A DNA stretch of 64,000 bases from the NCBI RefSeq assembly GCF_004786035.1, contig NZ_CP035088.1, forward strand, positions 4,662,001-4,726,000, in the 5' to 3' direction. Every line of letters starts with the position of its first letter. The first letter of the stretch is position 1. The position numbers and the translations under genes are program-made. Below the pieces are notes generated by a model that saw nothing but the letters and a program-made list of their open reading frames with translations, searched no databases and was not told the origin of the DNA. Positions 1 to 8,263 of this stretch are shown here, one piece after another. The DNA comes from Pseudomonas viciae (GTDB taxonomy: Bacteria > Pseudomonadota > Gammaproteobacteria > Pseudomonadales > Pseudomonadaceae).

Positions 1-504
1 TGGCTGGCCATTGAAGACCCTGCCAAACCATGGCCCCCACTGGGTGAAGGCAAACACAGTGCCGGGCCTTTCTATCTGGTTTGGACCGACCCGCAGGCGG
101 GTCATATCAGCCCCGAACAATGGCCGTACGCGGTGGCGAGCATCAAGCGCCTGTCAGCGGTGGCTGAACGCTTCCCAGCCCTGCTGCCCGCAGCCAACCT
201 GGCCAAGGACGATCCGATCAACAAAGGGTTTGAGCTGTTCCAGAAAAATTGCCTGGCCTGCCATCGCCTCAACGGTGCCGGCGATGCGCAATTCGGCCCT
301 GACCTGAACATCCCCTTCAACCCAACCGAATACTTCTCCGGGGATTTCCTCAAGCGTTATATCCGCGACCCGCAGGGCCTGCGTCACTGGCCCCAAGGCA
401 AGATGCCGGGGTTCTCGGCGGCGGTGCTGCCGGATTCGGAGCTGGATCTGTTGGTGGGGTATCTGAAGCATATGGCGGGGCGTAAACAGCCTTTGAAGCA
501 GTGA
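1..504 (+). CDS. Class I cytochrome c family protein (5' end outside window)
   Basis: The reading frame is open from the first base and stops at 504, so the start codon is outside the window and only the last 167 codons are present. One haem c site, CLACH, is visible (bases about 250-264), with a downstream Met in the segment GKMPGF that could be the axial ligand. The part before the haem site, with the run AGPFYLVWTDP, does not belong to the haem domain and suggests a larger periplasmic redox protein with a C-terminal cytochrome c module. An internal ATG at 133 is not preferred because the open frame and protein-like composition continue upstream. It probably acts in the periplasm as an electron carrier; the partner is unknown. 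Confidence 0.8.
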   Translation, partial: WLAIEDPAKPWPPLGEGKHSAGPFYLVWTDPQAGHISPEQWPYAVASIKRLSAVAERFPALLPAANLAKDDPINKGFELFQKNCLACHRLNGAGDAQFGPDLNIPFNPTEYFSGDFLKRYIRDPQGLRHWPQGKMPGFSAAVLPDSELDLLVGYLKHMAGRKQPLKQ

Positions 505-548
505 GCTTGCCCCCGCTGCCCCGCTGACAGGGCTGCGCAGCAGCCCCT

Positions 549-602
549 CAAATAGCTTGCGAGCGCTTCGCACTCGAGCGGGAGCAAGCTCCCTCGCCAC
601 AA
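549..602. repeat. REP-like palindromic repeat (GGGAGCTTGCTCCC subtype)
   Basis: Read on the minus strand, the segment begins TGTGGCGAGGGAGCTTGCTC and continues CGCTCGAGTGCGAAGCGCTC. This is the common P. fluorescens-type extragenic palindrome, and a second subtype compared with the GGGAGCGGGCTTGCTCGC units elsewhere in the window. It lies in the gap between two convergent genes. Only one copy is present here. Confidence 0.6.
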
Positions 603-621
603 AAGCCCGCTCGCCACGCGG

Positions 622-1422
622 CTATTGTCGTTGCACCGTAAGCACCGGGGCCGGTGTCACGACCTTGGCATGCATCTGCTCACCGCCACCACCGCGGCGC
701 ATGCCGCGCACTGGGCAGGCGTCCAGGTAATCCAGACCCACCGCCAGTTTCAAGTGTCGCTCGGGACGGGCCAATTGGTTAGTCACGTCGAAGCTGTACC
801 AGGCGTCGTCGAGCCATGCCTCGGCCCAGGCATGGCTGGCCAGGTGTTCGCTCTGCTCACTGAACAGATAGCCTGACACATACCGTGCCGGCACGCCCAG
901 GCTGCGGGCGCAGGCCAGGAATGCGTGGGCGTGATCCTGGCACACCCCGCTACGGCTGGCAAAAGCCTGGGCCGCGCTGGTCTCGACTTCAGTGGAACCC
1001 GGGGTGTAGACCATGTGCTGGTTCAACCCGTGCATCAGGTCGATCAACGCGGTGCGATCGCGGCGCTGCTTGCATTGCTGCGCGGCGAAAGCTCGTAGCG
1101 CCTCGTCCGCTTCGGTCAACCGGGTGAAGCGCAGGAACGGCAGCGCCGACTGGCTCTCATGTTCGGCTTCACGCAACGGGTCGATGTCCACTTGGCCACG
1201 GGCACCAATGATGACCGTTTCGTGGGGCTCGTCCAGGGTCAGTACATGAAGGATGTTGCCGAACGGATCCAGCTGCGCACGTACCGGCCGTGGCAGATCA
1301 AGCTGCCAGCTCAGCACATGCTGGCGCTCGCTGTCGTGGGGTGTCAGGCGCAGGTACTGGATGCTGGCGCGAACCTGGTCTTCATAGTGGTAGGCCGTTT
1401 CGTGGCTGATTGAGAGTCTCAT
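622..1422 (-). CDS. Transglutaminase-like cysteine protease/amidase family protein
   Basis: A 266-residue protein with the bacterial transglutaminase N-terminal region (residues about 1-80) and a transglutaminase core. The Cys-His-Asp triad is visible as C161 in SGVCQDHAHAF, H197 in SHAWAEAW and D212 in FDVTN. Such proteins act on peptide or isopeptide amide bonds. Its start overlaps the alpha-E gene by 4 bases, so it is the last gene of an operon with the alpha-E and ATP-grasp proteins. This trio recurs in many bacteria and has been proposed, from comparative genomics of amidoligase systems, to make and trim a peptide-like tag or small peptide; the true substrate is unknown. No signal peptide is seen, so a cytoplasmic role is likely. 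Confidence 0.9.
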   Translation of the reverse strand: MRLSISHETAYHYEDQVRASIQYLRLTPHDSERQHVLSWQLDLPRPVRAQLDPFGNILHVLTLDEPHETVIIGARGQVDIDPLREAEHESQSALPFLRFTRLTEADEALRAFAAQQCKQRRDRTALIDLMHGLNQHMVYTPGSTEVETSAAQAFASRSGVCQDHAHAFLACARSLGVPARYVSGYLFSEQSEHLASHAWAEAWLDDAWYSFDVTNQLARPERHLKLAVGLDYLDACPVRGMRRGGGGEQMHAKVVTPAPVLTVQRQ

Positions 1423-2369
1423 ATGACCTCCAGGTAGGAACTGTGAATGGCGTTGCCCAGTTCGCGGACCAATGGGATGAATTCGGTGAGCCAGGCATGC
1501 AGGCCCCCGTCGAGGATTTCGTTAATCCCGGTGTAGCGCAGGCGCGCGTCCATTTCCGCGCCCAGGCGTTGTGCCTGCCGGCCGTTGGAGCCTGGTAGGC
1601 TCGCGAGGATCTGCTCGATTTCTTCGGTGCAGGCCCGCAGCGACCGCGGCACATCGGCGCGCAGCAGCAACAGTTCAGCCACATGACGCGCGCCCGGGGC
1701 GTCACGGTAGATTTCGGTGTAGGCCTCGAAGGAAGACAAGGCCCGCAACAAGGCGCTCCACTGGTAATACGCGTGGGCCGTGCCGTCGCTGACCGTGTCG
1801 GCCTGGTCACCGGCCATCTCGTAACGGGCGTCTAGCAAGCGCAGGGTGTTGTCGGCCCTTTCGATAAAGGTCCCCAGGCGAATGAACCTGAACGCGTCGT
1901 TACGCATGATGGTGCCGTAGGTTGCGCCTCGAAACAGGTGAGACCTTTCCTTGATCCACTCGCAGAAACGGCTCATGCCGTAGCGACTCAAGCCTTGCTC
2001 GGCGATATCGCGAATTTCCAACCAGGTGGCGTTGACGTTTTCCCACATGTCGGCGGTGATTCGCCCACGCACCGCGTGGGCACTGGCGCGCGCGGAACCG
2101 AGGCAGCTGTAGATGCTCGCCGGGTTGGCCGCGTCCAGGGCAAAAAAATGCAACAGGCGTTCGGCGTGCAAGTCGCCGTGTCGCTCCCGGTAATCATCCA
2201 GCGTGCCGGTGATCAGCAGCGGCATGGCCAATTCGTGCAGGCCATCGCCGCGCCCGTCCTGGGGCATCAAGGACAGCGAATAACTGACGTCGAGCATCCG
2301 CGCGAGGTTTTCCGCACGCTCCAGGTAACGCGACATCCAGTACAGGTCCGAGGCGGTTCTACTTAGCAT
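1419..2369 (-). CDS. Alpha-E domain-containing protein (DUF403)
   Basis: A 316-residue, largely alpha-helical protein typical of the DUF403/alpha-E family in length and in its opening segment (MLSRTASDLYWMSRYLERAE). A GAGGAG ribosome site precedes the ATG at 2369. It starts 9 bases after the ATP-grasp stop codon and overlaps the transglutaminase gene by 4 bases, so the three are co-transcribed and probably translationally coupled. No catalytic residues are established for the family. It may be a scaffold or substrate-holding partner of the neighbouring ligase, which is inference from constant gene company. Confidence 0.9.
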   Translation of the reverse strand: MLSRTASDLYWMSRYLERAENLARMLDVSYSLSLMPQDGRGDGLHELAMPLLITGTLDDYRERHGDLHAERLLHFFALDAANPASIYSCLGSARASAHAVRGRITADMWENVNATWLEIRDIAEQGLSRYGMSRFCEWIKERSHLFRGATYGTIMRNDAFRFIRLGTFIERADNTLRLLDARYEMAGDQADTVSDGTAHAYYQWSALLRALSSFEAYTEIYRDAPGARHVAELLLLRADVPRSLRACTEEIEQILASLPGSNGRQAQRLGAEMDARLRYTGINEILDGGLHAWLTEFIPLVRELGNAIHSSYLEVI

Positions 2370-2378
2370 GGCAGCTCC

Positions 2379-3788
2379 TCAATCCTCGACCACCCAGGTG
2401 TCCTTGGTGCCACCGCCCTGGGACGAGTTCACCACCAGCGACCCTTCGCGCAACGCCACGCGCGTCAGGCCGCCCGGCACCACACGGGTTTCCCGGCCAG
2501 ACAGGACAAACGGCCGCAAGTCGATGTGGCGAGGGGCAATGCCATTTTCGACAAAGGTCGGACACGTAGAAAGCGACAGCGTCGGCTGGGCGATGTAGGC
2601 GTGCGGCTTGGCCTTGATGCGTTCGCGGAAGGCGTCGATCTGCGCCGTCGTCGCCGCCGGCCCCACCAGCATTCCGTAACCGCCGGAGCCCTGGGTTTCC
2701 TTGACCACCAGATCTGGAAGATTCGCCAGTACGTGGGAAAGTTCAGCAGGGTTACGACACTGCCATGTAGGGACGTTCTTCAGGATCGGCTCTTCGTCCA
2801 GGTAAAACTTGATCATGTCGGTGACGAACGGGTACACCGACTTGTCGTCCGCCACGCCCGTGCCGATGGCATTGGCCAGCACCACGTTGCCAGACCGGTA
2901 GGACGACAACAGCCCTGGCACCCCGAGCATCGAATCCGGATTGAAGGCCAGTGGATCGAGGAACGCGTCGTCAAGGCGACGGTAGATCACATCCACCGCT
3001 TTCGGCCCGTCGGTGGTGCGCATGAAGACTTTGTCGTCGCGCACGAACAGGTCGGCGCCTTCTACCAGTTCCACGCCCATCTCCCGGGCCAGGAACGCGT
3101 GCTCAAAGAATGCACTGTTGAAGCGCCCCGGCGTGAGCACCACGACGCTGGGGTCATCCAGTGGGCTGGCGCTTTTCAGGGTGTCGAGCAGCAGGTTGGG
3201 GTAATGGTCGATGGGGGCGATGCGCTGGGCGGCAAACAGTTCGGGGAACAGGCGCATCATCATCTTGCGATCTTCAAGCATGTAGCTGACGCCACTGGGC
3301 GTACGAAGATTGTCTTCAAGTACGTAGTACGTGCCATCGCCGTCGCGCACCAGATCGACGCCGCAAATGTGGGCATAGATGTCGCGGTGCAGATCCAGCC
3401 CTTGCATCGCCAGTTGATATTGCTCGTTGGCCAGCACCTGCTCGGCGGGGATGATGCCGGCCCGGATGATTCGTTGCTCATGGTAGAGGTCGGCCAGGAA
3501 CATGTTCAGTGCCTTGACCCGCTGGATGCAGCCACGCTCGACGACCCGCCATTCGCTGGCGGGAATGCTGCGCGGGATAGTGTCGAAAGGGATCAGGCGC
3601 TCCGTGCCCTGCTCGTCCCCGTAAAGCGTGAACGTAATGCCGGCGCGATGAAACAACAGGTCCGCTTCGCGTCTGCGTTGTGCCAGAAGTTCGTCTGGCG
3701 TTTCGGCCAGCCAACGTGCAAACGCCCGATAATGCGGGCGGACCTGGCCGTCGGCCTCGTACATCTCGTCAAAACCAGTGCGGATCAT
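2379..3788 (-). CDS. Circularly permuted type 2 ATP-grasp protein
   Basis: A 469-residue protein matching the DUF404/DUF407 circularly permuted ATP-grasp family. Conserved pieces include FRTPSGVSYML-type and VVKETQGSGGYGM (a glycine-rich nucleotide loop), plus HIDLRPFVL and GGLTRVAL near the C-terminus. ATP-grasp enzymes join a carboxylate to an amine through an acyl-phosphate, so peptide-bond formation is the expected chemistry; substrates are unknown. An AAGGAGT ribosome site lies 6 bases before the ATG. It is the first gene of the operon with alpha-E and transglutaminase genes and probably provides the ligase activity that the transglutaminase-like protein modifies or reverses. Confidence 0.9.
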   Translation of the reverse strand: MIRTGFDEMYEADGQVRPHYRAFARWLAETPDELLAQRRREADLLFHRAGITFTLYGDEQGTERLIPFDTIPRSIPASEWRVVERGCIQRVKALNMFLADLYHEQRIIRAGIIPAEQVLANEQYQLAMQGLDLHRDIYAHICGVDLVRDGDGTYYVLEDNLRTPSGVSYMLEDRKMMMRLFPELFAAQRIAPIDHYPNLLLDTLKSASPLDDPSVVVLTPGRFNSAFFEHAFLAREMGVELVEGADLFVRDDKVFMRTTDGPKAVDVIYRRLDDAFLDPLAFNPDSMLGVPGLLSSYRSGNVVLANAIGTGVADDKSVYPFVTDMIKFYLDEEPILKNVPTWQCRNPAELSHVLANLPDLVVKETQGSGGYGMLVGPAATTAQIDAFRERIKAKPHAYIAQPTLSLSTCPTFVENGIAPRHIDLRPFVLSGRETRVVPGGLTRVALREGSLVVNSSQGGGTKDTWVVED

Positions 3789-4093
3789 GCCGTACTCCTT
3801 GTCACCCTGGCATCAGGCTTCGCAAGGCCCGTGCCATCGGCATAAACGCTTTATGATCAACGGGTTGGATTATCCACTGAGAGGCTGCGCACTCTTGTAG
3901 TGCGGCAAATCCCCCCACCCCGCTGCCCCCGCTTCATTGCGGCGCAGGGCCGTCGCTCCCCTGAGCATAGACACGGAAAAACGCCATAGCCTGGCTTGGA
4001 TACAGTTAGGTACAAAACCTGGGGGTAAGATCGCTGACATGAAAACGGCCGACACAAAGGTCAGCCGTTGCTCTGGTTGCAGTGAGTGAAGTA
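3789..4093. other. Intergenic region without a gene
   Basis: These 305 bases between the ATP-grasp gene and rraB hold the ATP-grasp ribosome site near 3791, its presumed promoter, and the rraB terminator at 4040-4069. A C-rich stretch lies around 3910-3965. No reading frame here has a credible ribosome site or protein-like composition. Confidence 0.6.
4040..4069 (-). terminator. Rho-independent terminator of rraB
   Basis: On the minus strand a 10-base stem, AACGGCTGAC pairing with GTCGGCCGTT (one G-T wobble), encloses a 6-base loop and ends in TTTTC. It lies 25 bases after the rraB stop codon. Confidence 0.65.
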
Positions 4094-4435
4094 TCAGGCC
4101 TGCAAGCGCCGAATCTCTTGCTTGACGCCCCAGCCCTCGATGATGCCGCCCAACGGCTCAACCACGGCCTCAAAGTCTTGCTCGAAGTCTCCGATATCGT
4201 CGTAAGTGGCATACATCACCCGGCTCAGTTCCAATGACCAAGCCCCGTCGTCCCGTGCACTGATCTGCGCGTTCAGCGATTCGCCCCGAAATTGACCTGC
4301 CGCCCTGCGCGCCCGCTCCTCATCCGGGAAAATGGCGTAGAACTCGATGGGATGGAATTTTGAGAAATCGAAACCGCCTTCTTTCATGCGGCGCAACACA
4401 CTGGTGCTGATGTCTTCTTGATAGGCTGTGCTCAT
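4094..4435 (-). CDS. rraB: Ribonuclease E inhibitor RraB
   Basis: A 113-residue acidic protein recognised as the RraB family from its overall pattern: EDISTSVLRRMKEGGFDF near the N-terminus, FYAIFPDEE, and a C-terminal FEAVVEPLGGIIEGWG. RraB binds the C-terminal scaffold half of RNase E in enterobacteria and changes which RNAs are cleaved. The gene has an AGGAGG ribosome site and its own terminator, so it is monocistronic. Its proposed target, rne, lies about 45 kb away in the same window. That the interaction is conserved in Pseudomonas, whose RNase E scaffold is very different in sequence, is not shown by the sequence. Confidence 0.85.
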   Translation of the reverse strand: MSTAYQEDISTSVLRRMKEGGFDFSKFHPIEFYAIFPDEERARRAAGQFRGESLNAQISARDDGAWSLELSRVMYATYDDIGDFEQDFEAVVEPLGGIIEGWGVKQEIRRLQA

Positions 4436-4638
4436 GAAACGTCCTCCTAAAACCGATGGATAGACTTTCCGTCTTCCCGCGCAGGCAACCCGTAAGTTGC
4501 AGGCGTTACGGCATCAAATTACCGTCGGGACACAAGCATGTAGCTGACAAGACCGGACCTAAGCGATCCTTTCGCTGATCTCACTTGCAGAGTAGCCGCA
4601 AGTCGTGGCCACTGCCAAGCGGGGCCAGACAACGATTT

Positions 4639-4875
4639 TCATGAAATCGGTGTAATGCTGATGATTTCGATGCTGTGCTGGGACTTGAGGTTCTTGACCG
4701 TCGGGTCTTCAGTGCGCCCCTCCAGGTCATTGAGGTCCAACTCGCTGGCCACTGGAAACAGCCGTCCGCGAATCAGTTGTGCGGCCTGTTCCATGGTGGG
4801 CTCCTGGTCACAGTCGAACAGTTCTTCAGTGGTGTCGCCGTGATCATCCACGAAAGTGATTTCCCACTTCTGCAT
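4639..4875 (-). CDS. Small conserved acidic protein of unknown function
   Basis: The start at 4875 gives a 78-residue protein beginning MQKWEITFVDDHGDTTEELF, supported by a GAGGAGA ribosome site 6 bases upstream. The longer frame from 5004 would run through the terminator of the START-domain gene and is not used. The protein is acidic, with no signal peptide, membrane segment or cysteine pair. I do not recognise a named family beyond a short protein of the Pseudomonas conserved-hypothetical kind. It stands alone between two terminated genes. Confidence 0.75.
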   Translation of the reverse strand: MQKWEITFVDDHGDTTEELFDCDQEPTMEQAAQLIRGRLFPVASELDLNDLEGRTEDPTVKNLKSQHSIEIISITPIS

Positions 4876-4970
4876 CGGTGTCTCCTCGATCAATTCAGGG
4901 CCTGGCTTACCTCTATCTCGACATTGAGGGCTGAACAATCGTTCCGCTGGGTTGTTGGGCGGCACACATG

Positions 4971-4994
4971 AAAAGACCGCCTCATGGGCGGTCT
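4971..4994 (-). terminator. Rho-independent terminator of the START-domain gene
   Basis: On the minus strand, AGACCGCC-CATGA-GGCGGTCT is followed by TTTT. It lies about 20 bases beyond the stop codon of the gene ending at 5015. Confidence 0.75.
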
Positions 4995-5014
4995 CCTGAT
5001 GCAACCATGGCCGA

Positions 5015-5623
5015 TTACTTTTCGGCGCGCTCCTTCAGCGCTTTCAAGGTGTTGAACGGCGCATCCACCACGAACTTGTTAGCCAGCCAGGACGGTACAT
5101 CGCCACCGGGTTCGGTGTGGACCTGGTACGTCACTTCGACCTGGTTCGCGCCCTTGGGGGTGAATTTCCAGAAGCCGTCGACCTGGGTCACTCGTACAAA
5201 GCCCTTCTCTTCAGGCACGTAGGTCGGTACGCCTTTGAGATTGCGGGTCAGGCTGCCATCCGCGCCATCGACGGTGGTGACTTCCAGCACCGAGTCTCGG
5301 GAAGTGACTGGCCATGGCGTATTGAACTGAGTGTAGGTCCAGCTCTTGTCACCTTCGTGCTTGAGTAGCTTCTGGCTCTTGCACTCATGAATCCAGGCGC
5401 AGGCACCCGGGACATCTTCCTGCAGGGCCCGCAACTTGGCCATGGTGGTCTGCATGACAGTCACGCCGCGGTAGGCCTTGTACTTGGAGCCAGCCACTTC
5501 ACTCAGGGATACCTTGATACCGTCCTTCTCCTTGGTGACCTGCCAGTCCTCTGCCTGAGCGCTGGCGGTTGCCAACAACACGGTCAAGCCACACAACACA
5601 GCCATACGATGCAGCGAACCCAT
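5015..5623 (-). CDS. Exported START-domain protein
   Basis: The start at 5623 (MGSLHRMAVLCGL) is chosen because AAGGA lies 7 bases upstream. The first about 25 residues form a signal peptide ending ASAQA/ED. The rest, about 180 residues, resembles the START/SRPBCC lipid-binding fold, with TKEKDGIKVSL, the central WPVTSRDSV and the C-terminal VEVTYQVHTEPGGDVPSWLAN typical of this bacterial group. START domains hold a hydrophobic ligand, so a periplasmic lipid- or sterol-like-binding role is plausible, but no ligand can be named. The gene stands 39 bases after the YkgJ-type gene on the same strand. Confidence 0.85.
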   Translation of the reverse strand: MGSLHRMAVLCGLTVLLATASAQAEDWQVTKEKDGIKVSLSEVAGSKYKAYRGVTVMQTTMAKLRALQEDVPGACAWIHECKSQKLLKHEGDKSWTYTQFNTPWPVTSRDSVLEVTTVDGADGSLTRNLKGVPTYVPEEKGFVRVTQVDGFWKFTPKGANQVEVTYQVHTEPGGDVPSWLANKFVVDAPFNTLKALKERAEK

Positions 5624-5662
5624 AGTTTTTTCCTTATTGTCCAAGTTCTGATCATTGACCCA

Positions 5663-5917
5663 TTACGCTGCCGTGACTTGCTCCCACCAACCGATCAGTC
5701 GGATGGCGTCTTCGCTGCTGCTGCCACAGACCTCGATGTCGGCCTCGAACGCCGAGCACACCGCGGGGCGTTCCGGCTGGCCGAAGATCCGGCACAGATT
5801 GTCGACCGACAACTGCGCGCAGCGTTCTCCCGCCGGTTTGCCTTGGGGCATGCCAGGGATCGGGGAACTGATGGACGGGGCGATGCAGCAGGCGCCACAG
5901 CCTTCACGGCATTTCAT
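5663..5917 (-). CDS. YkgJ-type cysteine cluster protein
   Basis: An 84-residue protein with the family's cysteine pattern: MKCREGCGACC at the N-terminus, ERCAQL, NLCRIFG and PAVCSAF. The cysteines probably bind a zinc or iron-sulphur centre; the family's function is not established. The protein is small even for the family but complete. The best Shine-Dalgarno candidate, GAGGAT, is rather far (about 11 bases) from the ATG. Confidence 0.85.
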   Translation of the reverse strand: MKCREGCGACCIAPSISSPIPGMPQGKPAGERCAQLSVDNLCRIFGQPERPAVCSAFEADIEVCGSSSEDAIRLIGWWEQVTAA

Positions 5918-6064
5918 GACGACAACATCCTCACGACAGGTAATGGTTGGTAACAGCGCACAGAGTAACGGCTAAAACACTCGTTTAAAATTAAAGTCCG
6001 CAGGTTTTTTCGCCCACGGCGAGATGACCGAACGGTCAGCGACGAGCTGCATGCATGGCAAGGT

Positions 6065-6535
6065 TCACTGCTTGAATTCGAACTCCAGTGCCGCGCCTTC
6101 CACTTCATTGCGCTCCTGATTGCGCAGCGGCAGTTGCATCTCATTGCTCAGCAAACGCCCATTGAGTTGGAACGGTCCGGGTTTCTCCCCGAACATGGAC
6201 GGCAACAGTGGCTGGTTTTTAGCTGACTGCACCTTACCCGGCGGTTGCAGTTCCTCGACCATGTCATGGGGCAAGCTCAAATCCAGCTTGGCCGCTGGTA
6301 ATGGAGTCTTGGCAACCTCATGGGCGGATTTGCTCTTGGAAGCGATGGGCGCGCGTTTTTTCTTCGCCGCCGTTTTTTTCGCGGGAGCCTTCTTGACCAC
6401 CGCCGTTTTTTTCGGCGCATTACTCGTCGCGCTGGCGACGGGTTTCTCCTGCGCCGAAGCCGCCACGACGCCTCCCGTATGGAAGGCGGTCAACAGGCCG
6501 ATCAAAACCCAGGCAGCAGGAGCAATGGCTTTCAT
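6065..6535 (-). CDS. Exported lysine/alanine-rich protein of unknown function
   Basis: The start MKAIAPAAWVLIGLL at 6535 is preferred because it begins a good signal peptide (about 28 residues, ending VVAASA). An upstream ATG at 6568 is possible and no strong ribosome site decides between them. After the signal comes a very basic low-complexity stretch rich in KKAPAKKTAAKKK (residues about 42-75), then a more ordinary C-terminal half with PLLPSMFGEKPGPFQLNGRLL. The lysine-rich part resembles histone H1-like tails only in composition. An exported basic protein could bind anionic envelope polymers; that is speculation. Confidence 0.65.
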   Translation of the reverse strand: MKAIAPAAWVLIGLLTAFHTGGVVAASAQEKPVASATSNAPKKTAVVKKAPAKKTAAKKKRAPIASKSKSAHEVAKTPLPAAKLDLSLPHDMVEELQPPGKVQSAKNQPLLPSMFGEKPGPFQLNGRLLSNEMQLPLRNQERNEVEGAALEFEFKQ

Positions 6536-6620
6536 AAACACAACGGTACTTACGGCAGAGACCGCCATGCTCGCCTGATAATGAGGCGCTGACAAGCACA
6601 TCAGACTAAGCCGCTGATTC

Positions 6621-8063
6621 CTATAAAAATCCGTTGGCAGTCTCTTGGCACAATTGAGTGGCCAGCAGGCCCAGCGTCATCAAGGCTCGCTCCGCCTCGC
6701 GGTTCCAGGGTGTGCCGCAATTCAGGCGGATGCAGTGATTGAACTGCTCGGTATTACTGAAAATCAGCCCTGGCGCGATACTGATGCCTTGCTGCAACGC
6801 CCGCACATGCAATTCCTGGGTGTTGACCCGCCCCGGCAGGCTGACCCACAGGATGAAGCCTCCGTTGGGGCGGCTCATTTGCGTGCCTTCGGGGAAATAT
6901 TGCTGCACCGCCAGCTGAAAAGCGCTGAGGTTCTTGCGGTACTCCTGGCGGATATAGCGCAGGTGCCGGTCATAACCGCCATTTTCCAGATATGCCGCGA
7001 TGCCCATTTGCGTAACGCTGCACGCCGAGTGAGTACTGAAGGTCTGGAGGCGCTGGATTTCCTGCTGGAATTTGCCGGCGATCATCCAGCCGATACGTAC
7101 GCCCGGCGACAAGGTCTTGGAAAAACTCGAGCAATAGATCACCCGATCCAACCGGTCGTAGGCCTTGAGCGCCTTGGTGCGCCCCTGCTCGAACATCAGC
7201 TCGCCATAGATATCGTCCTCGACGATCTGGATGTCGAAGTCCGACGCCAGGCGCAGCAGTTGCTTCTGACGCTCCTCCGGCATGGTGCTGCCCAAGGGAT
7301 TGCTCAGGCGCGTGGTCAACACCAGCGCCTTGATCGACCATTGGTTAGCCGCCAGTTGCAGCGCCTCGAGGCTCATGCCGGTGACCGGATCACTGGGGAT
7401 CTCGATGACCTTGAGGCCCAGCAGATCTGCCAACTGCAGCAAGCCGTAATAGGTAGGTGACTCGGCAGCGATCAGATCCCCTGGCCGGGTCAGCACGCGC
7501 AAGGACATCTGCAGCGCATCGACACAGCCGTGGGTGATCACCACTTCGGAGGGGTCCACCACGACGCCAGCATCACGCATGCGAATCGCCACCTGACGCC
7601 GCAACGGCTCGAAGCCCGGGCTGAACATGTAGCTGAACGCCCGCGGGCTGTGAAAACGCGTGACCTTGGCCAATTGCTGGTGCAGCGCCCGCACAGGCAG
7701 GTAGTCGACGCTCGGCACCGCCGCCCCCAACGGGAATACCCCTTCGCGGCGCGACTCGACCAATACCTGCTGGATGATACTGCTGCGCGTCACCAACCCT
7801 GGGCGCTCGACCCGGGCGATGTCCGGCGTCGGCGCGGTAAGGGCCGGCGTCTGGTGCACGTAGTAACCCGATTGTGGCCGCGCGCGGATCAGCCCCTGGT
7901 CTTCAAGGTTGGCGTAGGCCTGCAGCACCGTGGCATGGCTGACGTTGAGCTGCGAGCTCATCTTGCGCACCGAAGGCACGCGTTCACCGGGCTGATACAC
8001 GCCGCGCCGGATGTCTTCGGCCAGCTGTTGCGCAATACGTTGATAAAGCAGGAGGTTGGTCAT
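6621..8063 (-). CDS. MocR-type (GntR/aminotransferase) transcriptional regulator
   Basis: A 480-residue fusion typical of MocR regulators. A GntR winged helix spans residues about 5-72 (GVYQPGERVPSVRKMSSQLN). A fold-type I aminotransferase domain spans about 110-470, with the PLP lysine near residue 316 in SSFSKTLSPGVRIGW and the aspartate in VEDDIYGELM. Such proteins sense an amino compound or PLP itself. Three direct repeats with 20-21 base spacing lie 47-98 bases upstream of its start, so autoregulation is likely. No divergent target gene is adjacent; the ompA-like gene upstream runs in the same direction and has its own terminator. The effector is unknown. Confidence 0.9.
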   Translation of the reverse strand: MTNLLLYQRIAQQLAEDIRRGVYQPGERVPSVRKMSSQLNVSHATVLQAYANLEDQGLIRARPQSGYYVHQTPALTAPTPDIARVERPGLVTRSSIIQQVLVESRREGVFPLGAAVPSVDYLPVRALHQQLAKVTRFHSPRAFSYMFSPGFEPLRRQVAIRMRDAGVVVDPSEVVITHGCVDALQMSLRVLTRPGDLIAAESPTYYGLLQLADLLGLKVIEIPSDPVTGMSLEALQLAANQWSIKALVLTTRLSNPLGSTMPEERQKQLLRLASDFDIQIVEDDIYGELMFEQGRTKALKAYDRLDRVIYCSSFSKTLSPGVRIGWMIAGKFQQEIQRLQTFSTHSACSVTQMGIAAYLENGGYDRHLRYIRQEYRKNLSAFQLAVQQYFPEGTQMSRPNGGFILWVSLPGRVNTQELHVRALQQGISIAPGLIFSNTEQFNHCIRLNCGTPWNREAERALMTLGLLATQLCQETANGFL

Positions 8064-8109
8064 GACGCAGCACTCGATTTCACGGGCATTTTATTTTTGT
8101 CGGAAACGA

Positions 8110-8161
8110 TACCGGAACAGTTTAGAAGTGTACGGGGACAGTTGCCAGATTACTCGACAGT
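8110..8161. promoter_or_regulatory. Three direct repeats, likely MocR operator
   Basis: Three copies of a motif of the form TAC-NNNN-ACAGT occur on the plus strand: TACCGGAACAGT at 8110, TACGGGGACAGT at 8131 and the one-base-shorter TACTCGACAGT at 8151. The start-to-start distances of 21 and 20 bases are two helical turns. Known MocR regulators bind direct repeats near their own promoters. A weak minus-strand -10 (TAAAAT near 8090) would put the nearest copy over the -35 region. Confidence 0.6.
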
Positions 8162-8212
8162 ACAGCCCAGTGACAGCCCCAACTGTACTCATTGCGCCGC
8201 GATTTGCAGGTG

Positions 8213-8247
8213 TAAAAAAACCCGGCGCCTTTAAAGGGGCCGGGTTT
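8213..8247 (-). terminator. Rho-independent terminator of the OmpA-like operon
   Basis: On the minus strand AACCCGGCCCC-TTTAAA-GGCGCCGGGTT is followed by TTTTT. It ends the transcript of the gene stopping at 8264 and separates it from the MocR gene. Confidence 0.75.
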
Positions 8248-8263
8248 TCCAGTGACGCAGCCC

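Noticed and set aside
4436..4638. Possible small gene upstream of rraB
   Set aside because: No frame with a ribosome site was found; a short GCAAC-N6-GTTGC stem is too weak to call.
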